In this document: one piece after another, positions 22,439 to 37,404 of the stretch
How the letters are laid out: each line of letters starts with the position of its first letter
How positions within the stretch are numbered: the first letter of the stretch is position 1
Origin: Limanda limanda
Lineage: Eukaryota; Chordata; Actinopteri; Pleuronectiformes; Pleuronectidae
Assembly: GCF_963576545.1 (NCBI RefSeq)
Contig: NC_083658.1
Location: 10,842,428 to 10,906,427, forward strand
Direction: 5' to 3'
DNA: 64,000 nucleotides
Program-made: the position numbers and the translations under genes
The notes under the pieces: model-generated
Told to the model about the DNA's origin: nothing
Database searches by the model: none
What the model saw: the letters and a program-made list of their open reading frames with translations, nothing else

Positions 22439-25400
22439 GTAATGAATCCCAACCACAGGCTTGCCATCCACCCAATCACATCTGAATCTGTTTCTGACAG
22501 CAGCTGTCGTGTTAGGGGGCATATACAGGAAGGCTTGATTCCTAAAAGGAGGATTTATCAATTTATCAGCTCATGTAGGGAGCCCTTGGCAACCGAGGTG
22601 AGGCTGTTGTATAATCACTGTTGGTAGCTGTGACTTTTTACAGAGTCTGTCACATCCAAGCCTTTTAAACTGGCAGTTATCAAATGAGGAATATGGAGGA
22701 AAAATATCAGAATATTTCCCCATTGCTTGAGTCTGATCAAGTCGATATGACTCTTTCAGATATATTATATATCTGGTATCTGTTTCAGTGTTTGCCAATG
22801 TGGAAACTCTTATTAAACAGAATAAATAATGCTGAAAAAGATGTGCATTGATGTTCATATTCTAAGTTAAAAAATTGGGTTTATTTTGAAGTTCAATATT
22901 GTATCAGGGGTTTTTGTATTCACCGAATTATGTGTCTTGTGTCATTATGTGAATTGAATGGTGTAGAAATAGTTATGTATATCATGTTGGTAGGTGTATT
23001 GCATGTTACTGCCATGATATACGTAAACCCCCGGTATATTTTTAATCACTTCCTCTTTTCTTCTGCCCCCCCGGAGCGATGTGTGTTCATCTATGACACC
23101 CACCGTGTTCGTCCGCTGTTTAATTTCATGCAAGTAATTTATCAACCGGATGTTTCCGATGAGTGCTATAAGATTAAGTACCTGTGATAATAAATGGTAC
23201 TTTATCATTCATGAAAAAGGGAGGGAAAAAAAGAGAAGAGCAATCCAGTGACTGTTGCAGATTCGATTAATTGTAGATCAAAAGAAAGAATGACATCATG
23301 TGGAAATGTTTTAATTTGTTTTGGGTCAATTGAGGTTTATGAATTTGGTAAACGTTCAAATTTTAAATTGTTGCATTATGTAGGTTGTCTAACTATTTTA
23401 ACCCAAACAACCCTAAACCTAACCTAAACCACCTATATTACATTGCTACCATGGTGACAAAATGAAAAATAAAAGCCCTCAGTTACATTCCCTGGCTAGT
23501 GTGAAAGCTGACAATGACTGGATCCAGGTTGGTAAAATATTAATAACATGTGAGGTAATTGCACAAAAACATGTCAAGTGTGCAACGGCCTTAACATCTA
23601 AGGGACTTGTACTTTAGGAAAAGTTTAAATGGGATGACTTGTACGTGTAAAAAGCATTTCAACAAGATGATATTTTACTTCAGAAGGAGTTCTGAGATCA
23701 GAGATCCCCGCTGTTTGAGATAAGAAAGAACGGATGCCGTAGTAATTCATCTTTAATTATATTTATTTCATAGAGTTAACATGGTCCACGCGGCCGCCTT
23801 TGGTCAGCTTACTTCACGCCACGTTGCAGGCGATCCCGACCATTTTATGATAATGCATCCTGTGATTACTGACATGAAAGGGTTTTAGCAACCCCTCGCC
23901 GAGCTGTTCAAAGGTGAGTCAGTCCCAGCTTGACATCGGGGGGCTATTACAGCTGCAGGGCAGGAGCACAGCAGCCACTCGCAGAGGATTTAATGACCCT
24001 GGTAATATGAGAGGAATACTGACAAATCCTGGAAATATCAGCGCGGAGATCATATCCATGTCATTCGAAAAACATTACCTTCCTGTTGGGCTGACAGTCT
24101 TGTCTTTTCTATTAATGTGAAACCCCGTCTTGGGAAATGATGAGAGATGGAACACGATAGGATAAAAGTCCGCACAACACTTACACGCGTTTCTGGATTT
24201 TAACCCTGGATAACGAGTGTCGTATATTCAGCTAAGAGACTTTTTGAGCATGATTATAAAACATAATGACATTTACATCTATGACACCTTATGCCTTAAA
24301 TACTATTCCAGATGTGGTCTGTTAGTTTCCTCCCTTCTCTGAACTATCTTTGACCCGCTTATGGAATGATAAAAGAAGGGATGTTCTTCAACAGGTTCTT
24401 GAATCTTAGGTACGACACATTCACAAATTTAGACAGAGACCCTATGGGTGACGTCATTTTATCTCTAGGTTTGTGGTAAACAACTCCCCTATAGGAGTCC
24501 TTGTCTTGCATCAAAACAACAAATAGGTCATTTTCGCAGTGATTGTTTCATGCACAGGACGGGCACGTCATAGAGGAAAAACAGCAAATTCACATTTAAG
24601 CGCATTTAAACCGGCACACTCTGGTAGAAATTCAAGGTCAAGTGTCTATTCATAATTCATATTTAAGCTCAGTTACATTTCTAAAAGCAGTTAACATTGT
24701 GGTGAGGGGAGAGCAGTGTCCTCATGAATGATTGACAAGCCCTGGCTCGAGCTTCCAGCTTCAGAGTTGGCTTCACTCATTTGGCCACAGATAGGCGGAG
24801 CATCACGTCACGGCATCCTTTTGCTTTTGATCCCGTTAAAGAGGTTATTCAGCTTTTTCAGACATCACAACCCGTCCTGCGGCAGATGGACGGGCGGCTA
24901 GCATTTCAGATTTTTGTGTTTCTGTGAGTCGACAGGCTGCTGACGTCAGGCTGACGTGTGGGAAATGATTTTCAAGTCTGCTGCTTTAATGGGCAAACAC
25001 TTTTTCCCATTTGAGTCATTGACACCAATTTGTCCTTCCACCTCCTCTCCATACGTACATGTGTTAATTTGTATTCCTCTTTACCTTCTGCCCTCCATCT
25101 CTGCAATGCAAAACCCATTAGTGAACATATTCTACTGCTTGCCTGTGATTTTATCATAACAACTTTTATTTATAGAATTTCCTCCACTGTTGTTTGTCAT
25201 TGTTGTGTGTCTGAAGTAGGATCAGTGGGATTAAACCTCTGTGTTTCAGTATATCCTCTTCATATATCTGTTAACACACTTTACTATGTTCAAGGTCAAT
25301 CAATTACATATTCTTTTAGATGTGTAATAACTATTTGTGTATTTTGTTCATATTTTCTCAAGACATAAACATGTGATCATAAAGAAAAAGATAGTCAAGT

Positions 25401-26213
25401 TCCCTAAAGGATAAATTGACTAGCTTTTACTAATTTAATATTTAGTTTAATAATTTTGCAGAGTTTCTTATGGTGACTTTGATACAAAGGTATTGAGTTA
25501 CTATAACTTATTCATGTCAGCAGAATAAGTGATTATAAAGGCTATCAATTGAGTGGAAGTACATTGCATGAGCACAGTGTAACACATACATTAGCCAGTG
25601 GACTATAAATAACTCAGTGTGAGTGCCGAGCAGCTTTATTCCATTTGAACAACGACCAGTGTCTAGAGCAGAAAAATACCAAAAAATAAAGAAATAAAAC
25701 ATGTATCTTTTTTTTTTAATTTGTGGTTAACCTTAATGGATGTTTTGGCATGTGAGGCGACGGGCACGCTGTGTTGGTGTGGTGGGGGGGCCCGGCATTG
25801 TTCATTCATGATAAATGTGTATTACACGCATGGGCGGCTCCGAACCGATTAAACATGAGTTGAAAATGCTTGTCGGTTCCAACAGTTGGGGGGTGCCAGC
25901 GGAAAGCAGGCCGGAGTCCCGACATGTTAGCCCAAGCATATCGTGAGTTGTTTTGATGTTAAAAGCCATTTTTAGTTAGGCTTGTATTCGCTGCCCATTT
26001 ATTCGCTGCCTGGGAAGAGCGTCTCGTTGCATTAATAGTTGCCTCTGAAGATTCCTGCAGGCTGAGCGCTACCTGCTCCAGCTGAGGAGAAGCTGTTGGC
26101 GTTTTGTGCTGGGCTACGTGAGCCTCCCCGTACAAGTCATTATCAATCTGTTCATTTCCCTCCGACGTGGTTACAGGGCACGCCATGGGGCGGTGGAGAG
26201 ACCTCAACCCACG

Positions 26214-26237
26214 TCTCTCTCTCTCTCTCTCTCTCTC
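26214..26237. repeat. (TC)12 microsatellite
   Basis: Uninterrupted polypyrimidine TC repeat. Confidence 0.9.
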
Positions 26238-26547
26238 ACTCCCTCCTCGTTTCCTCACATGCTGTATCGCACGCGGGCGCTCGCACACACACACACAACT
26301 GACGTTTGTGATTACAGTGATTACCAAGCGGGCGAAATGAAGTCATATTTTGCTTTCCAAATAACAGATTGTCAAAGCAACAAATGAATCCGCTCCCACC
26401 AGCGATGCGAAATAGACGTATTATTTTCAAATTTTCAATTTATTTTTGCTGTGAAGGCTGCTGTCTTGCGGGGCTGCCACTCAGTGGGCTTTTGTTTTTT
26501 TCGGTCTCTCTCCCGATATAGTTAGCAATCAGGCAGCGAGGCGTTGC

Positions 26548-26559
26548 GGGGGGGGGGGG
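26548..26559. repeat. Poly(G) tract of 12
   Basis: Twelve consecutive G. Confidence 0.9.
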
Positions 26560-29500
26560 AGGCTTATTTCTCATCTGTCGCCGCCTCTGTCACAGAACCC
26601 GCTTAAATCACATTCAGATGAACATTTGGTTTACAGAGTGTGTGTGAATGTTGGGACCTCCTGCTGAGCTACAGCTGTTTTGCCGCTTGTGCATACATAG
26701 CATCTACAGAATGCAGCCAATAAGAGATGTGTATTTGTCAAGGTTCAAACAATACTGATATATACAGTGTGTAGGTTTTAAATTCCAGCTTTACTATGCA
26801 CCGTTTAAATATGCATGGAGTTCACAGCAATTCAAGGGAAAAAGTGGAATATAAAATTTTCTCGGATAAGGGCAGACCCAAAATGGAGATTATCAATGCT
26901 GTCACGCAGTTACACAAGCACTTTTCTATTAGTATTTGTGATCATATAGAAAGATGCTCAACTAAAGATGAGATGTTTCCTCCATTTCCGTGAAAACAAG
27001 ACAAAACATTGAGACTTCTACGGAGCAAACTGCCACAAACACTGTTGTTTCATCACTGCCAAACTAATGATTAAAAAACGGATTTAGACTCTTTACAGGT
27101 TGAGGCATTGCTCTGTCAGGCAAAGCATTGTCATGGGGAAGTAATGAAAAGAACCGTGAAACCGGTGACAGTTACCAAGGCAAAACAATTTTCTCTCTGC
27201 CTGAGATGCAAAAGAGAAGGGGAAAAAAAATTGATTTCATACTGAGACGGATACTTTATTCATTGCAGGGATCTGGAACTGCCAAACTACAGGCTAACTT
27301 GTATGGTTTCAAAATCCTCCCAACAAAGCGTTGGGAAAATCCCCACCTTTAGCTGTGGCCCATTCTGATAATGTCTCATCCAAAGTTATTGTAACCCAAA
27401 GCATTCCAGAATTCAATTCTCTTAAATCCCTCAGAACGTGTATAGAATGTTTCCTTTAACAAAGTTTTGGATCACAACAAAAACGGATCATTTATTTGGA
27501 ATTTATTCTCAGTTTTTTGTTGGGACTTGCATTTTGGTCACTGGTTCGTTTATACATTTTTACAAATGCAGGAATACATATAGAGATATTGATAAGGATG
27601 CTTTCATAAATAATACCATGTAGGTTTTTTAATAACTAATCAAACACAATAAAGAATTGCTATTCTATGTTTCATTAAACTGAACAAGAAAACTATCAAC
27701 ATGACTAAATTGGATATGAAAATACAATTATTGCATGGCAGCCATTGTGAATAATTGCTACCGAAAAATATTGGATGATATATTTAGTAAAAATACGAGT
27801 TGACGTGTGTTTTGTTTTGTGAATAATAGCCATATAAAAAAGCTTGTATTAATTGATGCATGAGACATGGTGGACGGGTTAGAGAAGCAGTGTATGAATA
27901 TGGGACTGACTGTTTTTGTGGCTTTTGCCTTTATGAGATGATTTGAATTGGGCTTTGACTCAGCCAAGACATCACTAACCTTGATATTGTAATACACACT
28001 GTGGATCACTCTTGCTGATTTACCAGATAATTCACTACTAAAACTCTTGCAAGATATTTTACATTTTCAATTAGGGTTTTTTCTCTGTTCTTTTACAAGT
28101 AATATAATCCATGATAACCACAATATTAGGTTATGCTTCTATTGGTTCAGTAAAAATAATAACATTTGATTTAAACTTCACATTTGGAACACACAGGATT
28201 ATATTGATCTTGAAATGTGTCCCTTTTTAGCTCTTTCTCTGCTCTATGTGTTTACCTGAAACCAGTCCTCAGAAAGTTTTGGAAATCCAGTGTGACAATA
28301 AAAACAGCTGAGGCAGAGTTGACTCCGTGAAAAAAAACTGAGTCGACTAATAGGGGGGACGGTGGAACACGGGTTTGATGTTGTTGCTGTTTGATTACGA
28401 TGCATTTCTCTCTGTTTGGTAATGGTCAACAAGGAACACAGGAAATAACGCTGCTGGAAATAAATTGCCCCTCACAAACTATTGAAATTGAAAACCACTC
28501 GCAGTGGTTGTCGTGTCATAGCGCGAAACATGACTCGTCAGGAGAACACGAGTCAAGGTCGGCTTCCTTTTTGCGATGGGTCGCAGTTTTTGCAGAGGAC
28601 TCCGTTTGTTTACAGTGAGGAAAACACAACATCATACGTTTTTTCTTCACAGACATACTTCTTTGCTCTGGATCTTGGGCCTTATTATGTTGTGGACAAG
28701 CAATGAGTCATTTTTACCCTCTTTTTCCAAACTGTGGGCACTATAGTATCCGAGGTGCATAACTAAGGCGCAGTGTATGGAGTTCGCTGAGTTTATCTGC
28801 CCTGAATGATACTGCATTGGCCAAACGACACTGCTGTTGTTGGCCTCAAAACGTCAATGAACACATGTTGCACTGGTGAAAACTGAGCCATATACTGCAC
28901 ATCAGGGATATACTCAGTTATGTTGTATAATGTCTGTGCTGATTCCCCTGTTTTCCTTGTGGTTGGCACAGGGAAAGTGATACACATAATCCACAATTAA
29001 CATTATTCTTTCCAGTAGCTCCTTTAGAAAGGCCACAAGTGACTCACAAACAGCAATGAAGTGGCTTGGAACTTATTAAAGCTGGAGCCCAGACCAGAGC
29101 TGTGATTAAGAAAAACTCAATGCTGAAACGCTAGCGCAAAGATGCAGTTTAAACATTTGTCTTTCCACATTGACACTGCTATACCTGATAACACACTGTT
29201 GTCGGGGTGAGAGGAGCCTGAAAACCTTGTCTTACCTTAGGTTCTCACACTGCTGAGGTCGGCGGGGGGGGAGAGAAAACATCCACCTGGGTACGTGTCA
29301 AAGGGAACAGAAAGAGGGCAAGCAGAGAGGGATCGCTGAGGCTGGCAACAGTAGCTCATTATTTTATAATGCGTTTAAATGTTTCATTATTCTTCGGAGC
29401 GAAAGCTTTTAGAGGGATTCTGGGGTTGTGCCCTTAGAAACTGGTGTATCACACAGGTAGGTTGGTTTAGTCTTTTTTTTGTGTTGTTGACATATTGCAT

Positions 29501-32500
29501 AACATGGCCCTGGATGTTACACATTTAACTGTGGGTCTCAACAAGTTAAATCGGAGCGAATGTCAAGTAAGACAGATATGAGGGGGTTAAGGGTTTCAGG
29601 GTCTAAGCACAGCGCCAAAACATTTCTCTCAATAAAAGATTCTTAAGTGCAACAGAGGTGAAACAAATGAATGTAGATAATTAAGAAGTAGTTCAATATT
29701 TTAATATATAAGATTGCTTTTATGCTCTAAAGTTGAGATAAGTAAATTCAAGACTCTAATCATTGATTGCTCTGCCTCGCAAAAAGGACACAGACAATGA
29801 TTAGGAGAATAAAATTAATTTATATTGTACAATATAACGTATGAGACTGAACTGAGATACATTCCATATTAGGTTGATTCCCCCAGTAGTTTAGGTTAAA
29901 AATAATGTATGAATAAATAACGGTAAAAGTCATGTAATGAAAAAAGCAGATTCATGTCGGCTCCTACAAGGTAACACGCTTCCTGCTGGAGGAAATCTGA
30001 ATGTTGGACTTAGTATTCATTGAGTTACCGATCCCTCTGTCTTTTATGTAGGGCAGTTTATATTGTGTGGACCTCCTCCTCTTTTTCTGTATTCTGCTCC
30101 CGTCAGTTCATCTGGCACATAATGTGTTTGTCAGGCATGGAGGCCCCCAAGCTCGGCCAGGCTGAACTCCAGCCATACGTCTTTCTTTCATTACTTTGTC
30201 ATAGGGATTCAGTGGCCTCCAACGCCGGCCATTAATCCTACGCCGAAGTCCCCACCTCTCCCCCGGTTTCTTTGCAAGTTGAGCCTTGTCTGGCCGTGGC
30301 AGGTTTACTGAAAATGCATATTTCATAGTTTCATATCCCTGAGCCCTAATAATTGCTCCTCTGCCATATTCTCTAATATTTGCTTCTAACTAAAATGCCC
30401 AAACAAATGCAGCACAGAAAACAGTGTGCCTAGTTAAAGTTGTCAACAACCCAACCACACCCTGGTCAAATATTTAAAAAAAATTACACACCCACGTTCT
30501 TCAACTTGATGAGTGGATATGAACAAAAAATATAACTGCTGTCAGTAAGCCCACCGTGTGATGGATCCTGTTTGTACAAAGAAATGCACCAGAAATGACA
30601 AAGTGGAGGCTTAATTGCCTCTGGCAGCAGCATGCATACTTCATGCTAATTTGTGAGATCCATCATTGCATCAGACATTAGGTGGGAATACTCTGGGTCA
30701 CTTTTGTTGATTTACTGTCTCTACTCTGGCGGCATTTCTTTTTTTCAGCAGCTAAATGCCTCTGTGAAAAGGCTGCGACATTTTTTACTGTGACTGTGCT
30801 GCGACTGTACCAGAGCTACAAAATTAAACGTTTTTTAATGGGACTGTAGCATCACCAATACTCTCTGCATTCAAAAGACATGATTATGGATATATATAGA
30901 CTGTAATTATAATCAAATGTTTTATCCACTGCATAAAGGGATGGATTAGATGCTCGCCATTTCATTAGCTTAATTGTGCAGATTCTATAGTCTGGTTCCG
31001 TGGTGGACTATTCATGAGGTGATAATAGATATGTACAGGACGGATGAGGTAAAGATGAGGAACTCAGATGTGCACCCCCCACGCAACAGTTTGGGGCAGG
31101 TGTGGAAAGTGAATATGGAATAATTTGTATTCCTATCCCCGTTTTTAATCAAGTGGGGTGTCAGTCAGTCTGACAAAAAAATAAATAGTCACATAACCCA
31201 GCATCGCACAAACAAAGAGACCACAGCTCAATTCACTGGTTATTATTTCTATTCAATTGGCAAACAAACAAATCTGTGAGTTCAATCCATAGTCCCGTAT
31301 GCGTTTCTCCCACAATTCCCAAACAACTCTGTTCCCATCCAGTTCCCAGAACTCTAATATAAGACAACTCAAAAACTCCACTATGGGTTCACCATGGATC
31401 CCCAAGGAAAGAAAAACACATCGGAAATCGCAGTGGAGTATAGTCGGTATAGTTACACGTCACATTCTGATACACACTTATTCCTGGAGAGAAATGGGCC
31501 CAAATGGTAAACTTTTAATGGATCACGCAATTACATTTATCCCTAAACATTGGTCTTGGTCTATGTCGGTACATTAATAATAACATATACCTCATGCAAC
31601 TACGAATCCTTTTTGTTTTTTAACTATGGAGGTGATTTTAATTTCCTGACTCAATCTCAATAAAGACTTTTGGATTAACCTCCTCCTTGTTGCGTCTTTA
31701 ACACTGCCACATTAAAAAACACTGTCAGGCAAATTAAGGGCATGACATAATACTTGATTTAGATTTTAATATTCATTACCTTAGTTACATGATTAGGTTT
31801 TACTATTATATATAATAGATGAGGAGCAATTTGCACATTGCGGATTAAAAGTGATCTTGTGCATCCATCGACAACATTAATAATTAGATCAAGACGGCAG
31901 CCGCACTTGCTTTGTCCTGTGTAACGTGATGGGTGAAACATCAACACTGTCTTGGCAGAATGAATTATTCATGTCCTCCCAGCAAACATCCATTAAATGC
32001 TTATTACCGTTACCTAAAACAAATGTACATGCACTATGCAGTATGGACTGGGCGTGGTGGGTGGAGTCAGAAAACAGAGGGAGACCTCCGAGTGACAGAA
32101 GTGCTAATGGTGATGTAAAGTGTTTAGTTAAAAAAAACAATCAAATCACTTTCAGGAAACGATGATTATCCTCAGGTGTCATTTGCCCAGTAGCAGAATT
32201 AAAGCGTTTTATCAGGTTATTTCCCCAAAATATTGCAACTATCACTACAACGAATTTTTAATACTCTTGATTCCATGGCATACCTTAAAGAATCATTTTT
32301 TCAGAGCCTGCCGACCCACCCACTCGCTGGGAGTGATTGCCTCTAGAGATCATTTGTACATAAGTGGCAACAAATATATTCCATCCTCCGAAGAGGGAGG
32401 TGAGTTGCATTATTGAGCATTGGGATTATCTTTGTTTACCGCATTGCTACACTTAATCTCCCTTTATCCGGGATCCCCACCCTGAGTATGACAAATTTAT

Positions 32501-35500
32501 TTATAATTTGGTTAATTTGTGTTAAGACGTGTGTGTACAAAGCTGCTCGATTTGCTTCAATGCCCTTCGCTTTCCTCTCGGCGGCAAAAAACAACTCGGA
32601 ACACTTCTCACTCATCTGCTGTTTTTCCCATGCATACCAATAGGCCCCGAATCGATGGCATCTTTTAATTGAAAATAGATGGAGCCGTTTATATGCGGCC
32701 TGATCTGCTGCACCTTTAGCCCTGTTCCACTCACGGGTCACGATTGCAGACGCATGCTCCACTTACATTTTTTCAGAGTTTCTGAGGAGCGTTAATTCTA
32801 TGAGGTTTGTGCCTTAATGTCGTTAGCCAAAGAAGGAATGTTTAATCATCCCTTCGCTCGGTTATTGATTTGCCATTAGTCTCAAACTATTTAAAGAAAA
32901 ACCTTGAATGGAATCGCGAAGCTTCAGCCGACGGCGTCTCTTAATCACCGATGGACGACCTTGGACTTGTTTAGTCGTATCACAACACCACATCACGGCT
33001 TGCAGATACCTCGCCTCGGCACTTCCCCAGGACTATACATCATTGCAGGAATGCCCAGGAGGCTTTCTTGATTGTGCTCCTGAGAGCACATAAGGGATTC
33101 ATGAGGGGACGTAAAAAGGGTAGGAGGAGATGGGACGGCATGGAGGCGGCCCCCGAGGTGCTCCACAACTGTGAGGCTTCCTTTGTTTTCTCAAACCTGC
33201 GAGTAAACCCCAGTGCCTTTTTAAACACAGGAATTGGAGAATAATTCACAGGTCAGAATTGATTGTCCTGGTTGGTTTTCAATGTTGGATGTCATTCAGA
33301 TACGTAGAGCTTTGGGGGTTTGTTGTATTAGTAATGTAAATACATTTGTCTGATGGTACCGACCCTTTATCTACACCAGCCTATCATTGCAGTCTGTCTT
33401 GTCCAGATATACAGCTCAGTCTTTTTTAATCCTCAAAACAAAACCCAGGGTTTTTGTCTCCATGTATCTGCATCTCAAGCTATCACCTTGTAGTTGAAAA
33501 TATGGATGTACTGGACTTTTATTTGCCAGAATGACCTGGGTTAATTCAATTAAATTAAGAAAGATTTGATCTAATTATTGCACTCAGGATTAATGATGAA
33601 TCATGTGTAAAAGCCGTTTCGTTTTCATTCAAAATAAGAATGTTTCAAATATTTAGAATAAGGGCAGCAACTAACATCTATTTCCATAAGTCAGAGTTGT
33701 ATTTTAAAGCCAGTGGCATCTTCAAATCACTTGTTTTGTCCATCCCATGATCCAAAATGTCAGAGAGACAATGGCTTGTGGCTCCTATCAGTAACTTTCG
33801 TGACTCTTGACATTCGGATGCAAAACAGAACCCTAACCCTTATCCTGGTGTATTTGTGATCTTGAAATTCACACACCAGGAAACAAAAAAAAACTGAAAT
33901 TAAAACGGGAAACGGGAAATGACTAACACGGGTATCTGCAGCAACCAATCTATAGAAAGTACATGCACTCTATCAAGTACAGTATATAAAGACAGGGTTT
34001 TCAAATCTTGGACAATCACGAGCAAAGATTCTGTTGTGAAACTACTATCATTGCAATCTCAGCCAAACTATCACTTGATTTAATGCTCGCCTATATGGAA
34101 TGACAGATACCTTTAAATCCCCTCTCCAGGCAGATGCTTGGTTTGTCTCGCACCATGATACACTTGCATGTCTACCTCAATTTTATCTGAGATTTCTCCA
34201 CTGATTTGCCTTGATTTGTGCAAGCAGTGTGAGCTGCGATGACGCATTCGCCTTGGCGTTATCTGCTCGAGCTGCATCTATATGATCGATGCACATCATA
34301 GCTCCATTGCCCACCGATGTGGGGAAAGTGGTTGGAGGGGGAAATTGATTAGTTCATGTTCAGAATCCTAACAAATCCATTTGAATTCTGCATTTCTGTT
34401 TTTGGAGATAATCCAAAGAAAGGAAGGTGGGAACATCCTGGACCTTTTTGACATCACAACAATGTATTTTTCTCATCAATCACCATGAGAAGGCTAATCA
34501 TTTGAAATTTTTTCACACTATCCCTTTTTGGTAATGAGAACATTTCACACATCACATATTCTCTTTTTATGCTGGACTAAAGGTGTAGTGAGCAAAATTC
34601 CAGAACTGCCAGGAATTGATCCCTGGCTCGTGCAGCTTTCGGCGTCAGCTGTCTTACAGATTGCAGCACAGCATGTCTCCCTGTCTCTACCGTGCAGAGC
34701 AATAATTATTGTGTTTGACATTTTGTTCTTCTCTGTGACTCCTTAAACTTCCCATTAATGTTTTAAAGCGGTGCAGCTGCAGCACTGTGTTAGGCACTGT
34801 CTTTTGGAAGGAGCTTAGATGCTCTTTCCATGATTATAGGACAATGACGAGACGCTGAAACTGTTGCTCATGTGTCTATATGTGTTCAAGCTTTGGGGAT
34901 ATTTCAGTATGATTACTATTGATAAAAGAATTCGTTTTACTAAAGAATTTGGGATTTTTAACTTCTCACAACTACATACACATGAAACCTACATAACACA
35001 CAAGAGAAAAGGCAAATTGAGCAATGGTAGTTCCTGTTTGCAATGCACCTCCACATGTATCACTCAGTTACTTTGATAGTGAAGAAAACCCTCACGGACA
35101 AGCTATGCCGTTTCTCTTTGATTTCAGACATTGAGCTGTAAGGTACATCGGGGATAATGATATCTCGTGTCATCGCACTGAATCTAAAAATGTGTATAAT
35201 GTCTGCACGTTCCTATTTGACTGAATTATAGCTCAGAGGAGAAGAACCTTAATTGCACCATAATTGCCTCCATGAGCGAGCTGCAGTTTGAAAAACCTCC
35301 GTTCTGGAGAATGATGAATGTGAGAAGAACGCATGGATGCATGTTTTTCTTCAGGCCCGATGCCTCGTGTGAGGAACATAACTTGCTCTTGAAAGTAAAT
35401 TAACTCGAATGCAGGTACATACATAGTTTACTTCTAGCGTAAACACACCACTTACTGCACTGTGAAATCCCACACCCGTTGCCTGGTTATGCCTTTGTTT

Positions 35501-36408
35501 GCATTCGCTCCCTAAAACATGTCTCCTAATAATAATGGGCCGTGATCCACCCACAGCAGCTGCAGCTTGTAAAGCCCAGCTGAAGCAGCTGGGGGAAAAG
35601 CTAAACAGCGGATTTGCCATCACCGCCGTTCCATCCTCCGCGCCTCCCCCTCTTTCTGTTTGTTTCTCTCTGGTGGAAACAAACTGCTCTTTTCACATCA
35701 GGAAACAGCCACACAGCTGGTCCACTGTCACACTTTGACGGATTTTCCAAGCCATCTGATTCATAATCATTGGGATCAATTATCATATTTTTCCCCAGAT
35801 GACCATCCCTGGTTTGTGCCTGTGCCGTGATTGGAAGCAGAGACATTTGGAATATGGATGTGTATCATCTGTGTGGAAAGCATCTTTCCTGCAGTTGTTT
35901 GTTTATTTACACGTTAAAATATTTAAAAGTGTCTCAGTTCTTAAACCCTTTAGTTTAATTTAATGGACCCAGTCTTTAAGAATTACAACCCTCCCAGCTG
36001 TTGAAGCAGCTAACATTTACTGCCATTGTTGATAAGGCACATAATATTACCATATTTATTATTATTATGAGCAGCAAAGCATAGAAAATGCAGACAGATC
36101 AAATAGTTTCGTAAATTTCCGCGATGAGTCCAAACTATGTCAAAACTTTCTGCTTTTTAGAACATTGGACAACAAGAAGTATTTCTTTGTAAAACTCAAT
36201 TAGAGAGCAAGTTTTGTAATTTCTGTGAAACTACAGGTTGACAGATACCAGTCCTTGTCCTTGTCTAAAGTTATTTTTTTCAAATAATCTCCACTGGATA
36301 TCTTTTCCAAATCTGAGTTTGTGTTTGAGCATCTTAACTCTGGAATGACCTTACAACCAACTCTTTACAACAGCCAGATATTTGCTGCCTGATAAGCTCA
36401 GACAGGTT

Positions 36409-36418
36409 GGGGGGGGGG
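36409..36418. repeat. Poly(G) tract of 10
   Basis: Ten consecutive G. Confidence 0.88.
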
Positions 36419-37315
36419 AGGCACAGTTAAGTAGAGATACAGTGGCGGGTCGAATCTAAGAAGGTCAAGATATCGAAAGGGGAGGAATTTGATCCATTTA
36501 CCTCTTTTAAAGTTCATATTGGAACTGCTACAGTCTGTTGAGTTTCCTGCCAAGAATATTCAGCCCAATACAATTCAATACAGTGTTTTAATTCCAATAA
36601 CGCTTTATTTGCCTGTGAGATCTTTGAGAGGAGTCCAGGGTGACAGTGACATTCACATAATAAAGTAACCGAGCCAAATTATCCCCTTCGAGCTAATGTG
36701 TGCGCTAAAGACATTGTGACAGTGGATATCAAACAAAAACTATGCCGAAACTTAACGTGAGCTGTGAATTCACTACCTGAGGTAGCTTTGTCTTTCAGCA
36801 GGCAGCTGACTCCATCTCACTCAGACTGGGGCCGGGTCTGCAGCCGACTGTACCCGTCGCAGATGTCTTCATCAAGCGGAGAGGGCGACTGTAGCCCACA
36901 GAGCAGAGTGAAAGTGAGAAAACTGAAATGTCCTCACACTGCACGTAAAAAACAAACTTATCTTCATCATGCAGGTGCATAAAAATCCCTCCAAGCAGAT
37001 CAAATACATTAGAAAATACAGTAAAAATCAACTGTTTCTTATTATGCAGACTCAGCCCTGGTGCCTATCAAGGGGGCACCATTAAAGATGAGCTTGTCTT
37101 GTTGATTTATATTAGTCCTAATGACAGCAGCTCCGGATTGTTATTGATATTGCTAAAATGAGGCCGGACATTTCCATGTTGGCGGGAAGCTGTCAGCGAG
37201 CATTTCATGGGCGCTCATGCTCACTTGCGGTGATTGACATTGGTGGAGAGGCTAATGCAGTGGGACACGGGATCATTTTCTGCCTCGGTGTGAGTGTGTA
37301 AGCCAGAAAAGGAGT

Positions 37316-37320
<5 letters not shown>

Positions 37321-37403
<83 letters not shown>
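37321..37403. repeat. Long pure (TG)41 microsatellite
   Basis: About 83 bp of uninterrupted TG, the longest pure microsatellite in the window. Long alternating purine-pyrimidine tracts of this kind can adopt Z-DNA and are highly length-variable. Apparent Cys-Val or His-Thr reading frames across it are artefacts. Confidence 0.97.

Positions 37404-37404
<1 letters not shown>

Noticed and set aside
23396..23425. Interstitial telomere repeat
   Set aside because: CCCTAAACCTAACCTAAACC is only loosely telomere-like and is not a TTAGGG array.
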